Positions 62,181 to 62,523 of a stretch of 62,523 nt of DNA are shown here, piece by piece; position 1 is the first letter of the stretch, and every line of letters begins with the position of its first letter. The position numbers were made by a program, and so were the translations under genes. The stretch lies in NCBI GenBank assembly GCA_017456145.1, contig JAFTJZ010000073.1, forward strand, positions 1 to 62,523, written 5' to 3'. This stretch comes from Clostridia bacterium. GTDB taxonomy: Bacteria > Bacillota > Clostridia > Oscillospirales > CAG-272. The notes below the pieces were generated by a model. The model worked only from the letters and a program-made list of their open reading frames with translations. It was not told the origin of the DNA and made no database searches.

Positions 62181-62386
62181 GTTGGCGCGTCAGCGACGCA
62201 CCTGCAGACTGTAGACCAAAGCATTCTCCACCCAACACGGTGGGGCGAAAACCCATAAAATGATCCTTTTGAAAAAGCTTTTTAAGGATTCTTAAGGTGC
62301 TTTTTCTCGAAAAAGCACCTTAAGTGGGGGTTGGGGCAAAGCCCCAAGTCTGCTCGTCGACAACCTGTTGGCGCGTCAGCGACGCG
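62181..62386. repeat. Composite repeat (R6) in the leader of lipoprotein operon 3
   Basis: GTTGGCGCGTCAGCGACGC occurs at 62181-62199 and again at 62368-62386 in direct orientation. Between them lie a palindrome TTAAGGTGCTTTTTC/GAAAAAGCACCTTAA (62292-62323), a second hairpin around 62262-62289 and GGGGCAAAGCCCC. The hairpin part belongs to the R family; the flanking 19-mer is seen only here. It separates the promoter-like motif from the gene by about 300 bases. Confidence 0.7.
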
Positions 62387-62432
62387 CCTAAGTTGCGATG
62401 ATGTTTGTGCGTTAAGTTTTTTCTTCATACGT

Positions 62433-62462
62433 AATAAACACGAATTGCATCCGATTCTTACA
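62433..62462 (-). promoter_or_regulatory. Shared upstream motif of lipoprotein operon 3
   Basis: On the minus strand TGTAAG (62457-62462) is followed after 14 bases by CGTGTTTATT (62433-62442), the same as at 53.15 kb. Any transcript would cross the R6 hairpins before reaching the lipoprotein at 62.1 kb. The remaining bases to the window end hold no gene I can support. Confidence 0.5.
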
Positions 62463-62523
62463 TGCTTTTCACTAAGTTTACGAATTGTTTACATTTCCGG
62501 TACTTGGCAATAGGTGTGGGTAA

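Noticed and set aside
39704-62523. Prophage, integrative element or toxin/antiphage island
   Set aside because: No integrase, transposase, structural phage gene, helicase or nuclease is present. The paralog array looks like local duplication rather than a mobile unit.

Overview
The window looks like a chromosomal segment of a Gram-positive Clostridia bacterium, most like an uncultivated gut member of the Oscillospirales/Ruminococcaceae. The reasons are a T-box-controlled trp operon, perfect TTGACA-N17-TATAAT promoters, purines-rich AGGAGG ribosome sites, DnaD and DnaI-type primosome genes, many lipobox lipoproteins, no outer-membrane genes, and mid GC content with AT-rich islands. Genus-level assignment is inference.

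Layout. 1-3.7 kb: trpE-trpG-trpD-trpC (minus strand, trpC cut by the window edge) behind a tryptophan T-box leader with two tandem terminators. 3.9-14.2 kb: ftsH, an AI-2E-type transporter with a clan-A glycosidase and a membrane protein, an OmpR-type two-component system, then a diacylglycerol-kinase remnant, a GT4 glycosyltransferase and a PlsC-type acyltransferase. Three promoters here share an identical 15-bp box placed exactly 12 nt before the -10, so they look like one envelope/membrane-lipid regulon of the local two-component system. 14.2-16.8 kb: a polar amino acid ABC importer. 17.1-26.1 kb: a giant ECF sigma factor fused to about 880 residues of other domains, a D-2-hydroxyacid dehydrogenase, glyA, and an ECF sigma factor with a membrane beta-propeller partner. 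26.2-30.2 kb: an AT-rich MerR-type regulator of 868 residues with a textbook MerR operator, and a glycosidase-like lipoprotein. 30.5-36.0 kb: dnaI-like and dnaD-like genes with a cluster of DnaA-box-like sites upstream, tsaD, rimI, a lipoprotein, a dCMP deaminase and tRNA-Gln(UUG). 36.0-39.6 kb: AT-rich small genes among inverted repeats (S23-like four-helix protein, membrane protein, HTH regulator), then a nitroreductase.

39.7-62.5 kb is the unusual part: a repeat-rich paralog array on the minus strand. Its unit is a beta-propeller-like lipoprotein carrying a conserved three-cysteine motif, followed within about 20 bp by a 770-780-residue ABC-2-type permease that is itself a tandem duplication. 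Two units are intact. One is a lipoprotein/permease deletion chimera leading into the only ATPase. Two others keep only the first ~40 codons of the permease. Extra lipoprotein copies (nine intact, plus remnants) fill the gaps, with signs of recent gene conversion. The three operons that lack the ATPase start behind a shared non-sigma-A-looking motif (TGTAAG...CGT...TTTAT); the ATPase operon has its own sigma-A-like promoter. I did not recognise this as a described system; it is the best candidate for something new here.

A family of hairpin-bearing intergenic repeats (GGGGC..GCCCC next to a 24-32 bp palindrome) is scattered through the window, including inside the trp operon.
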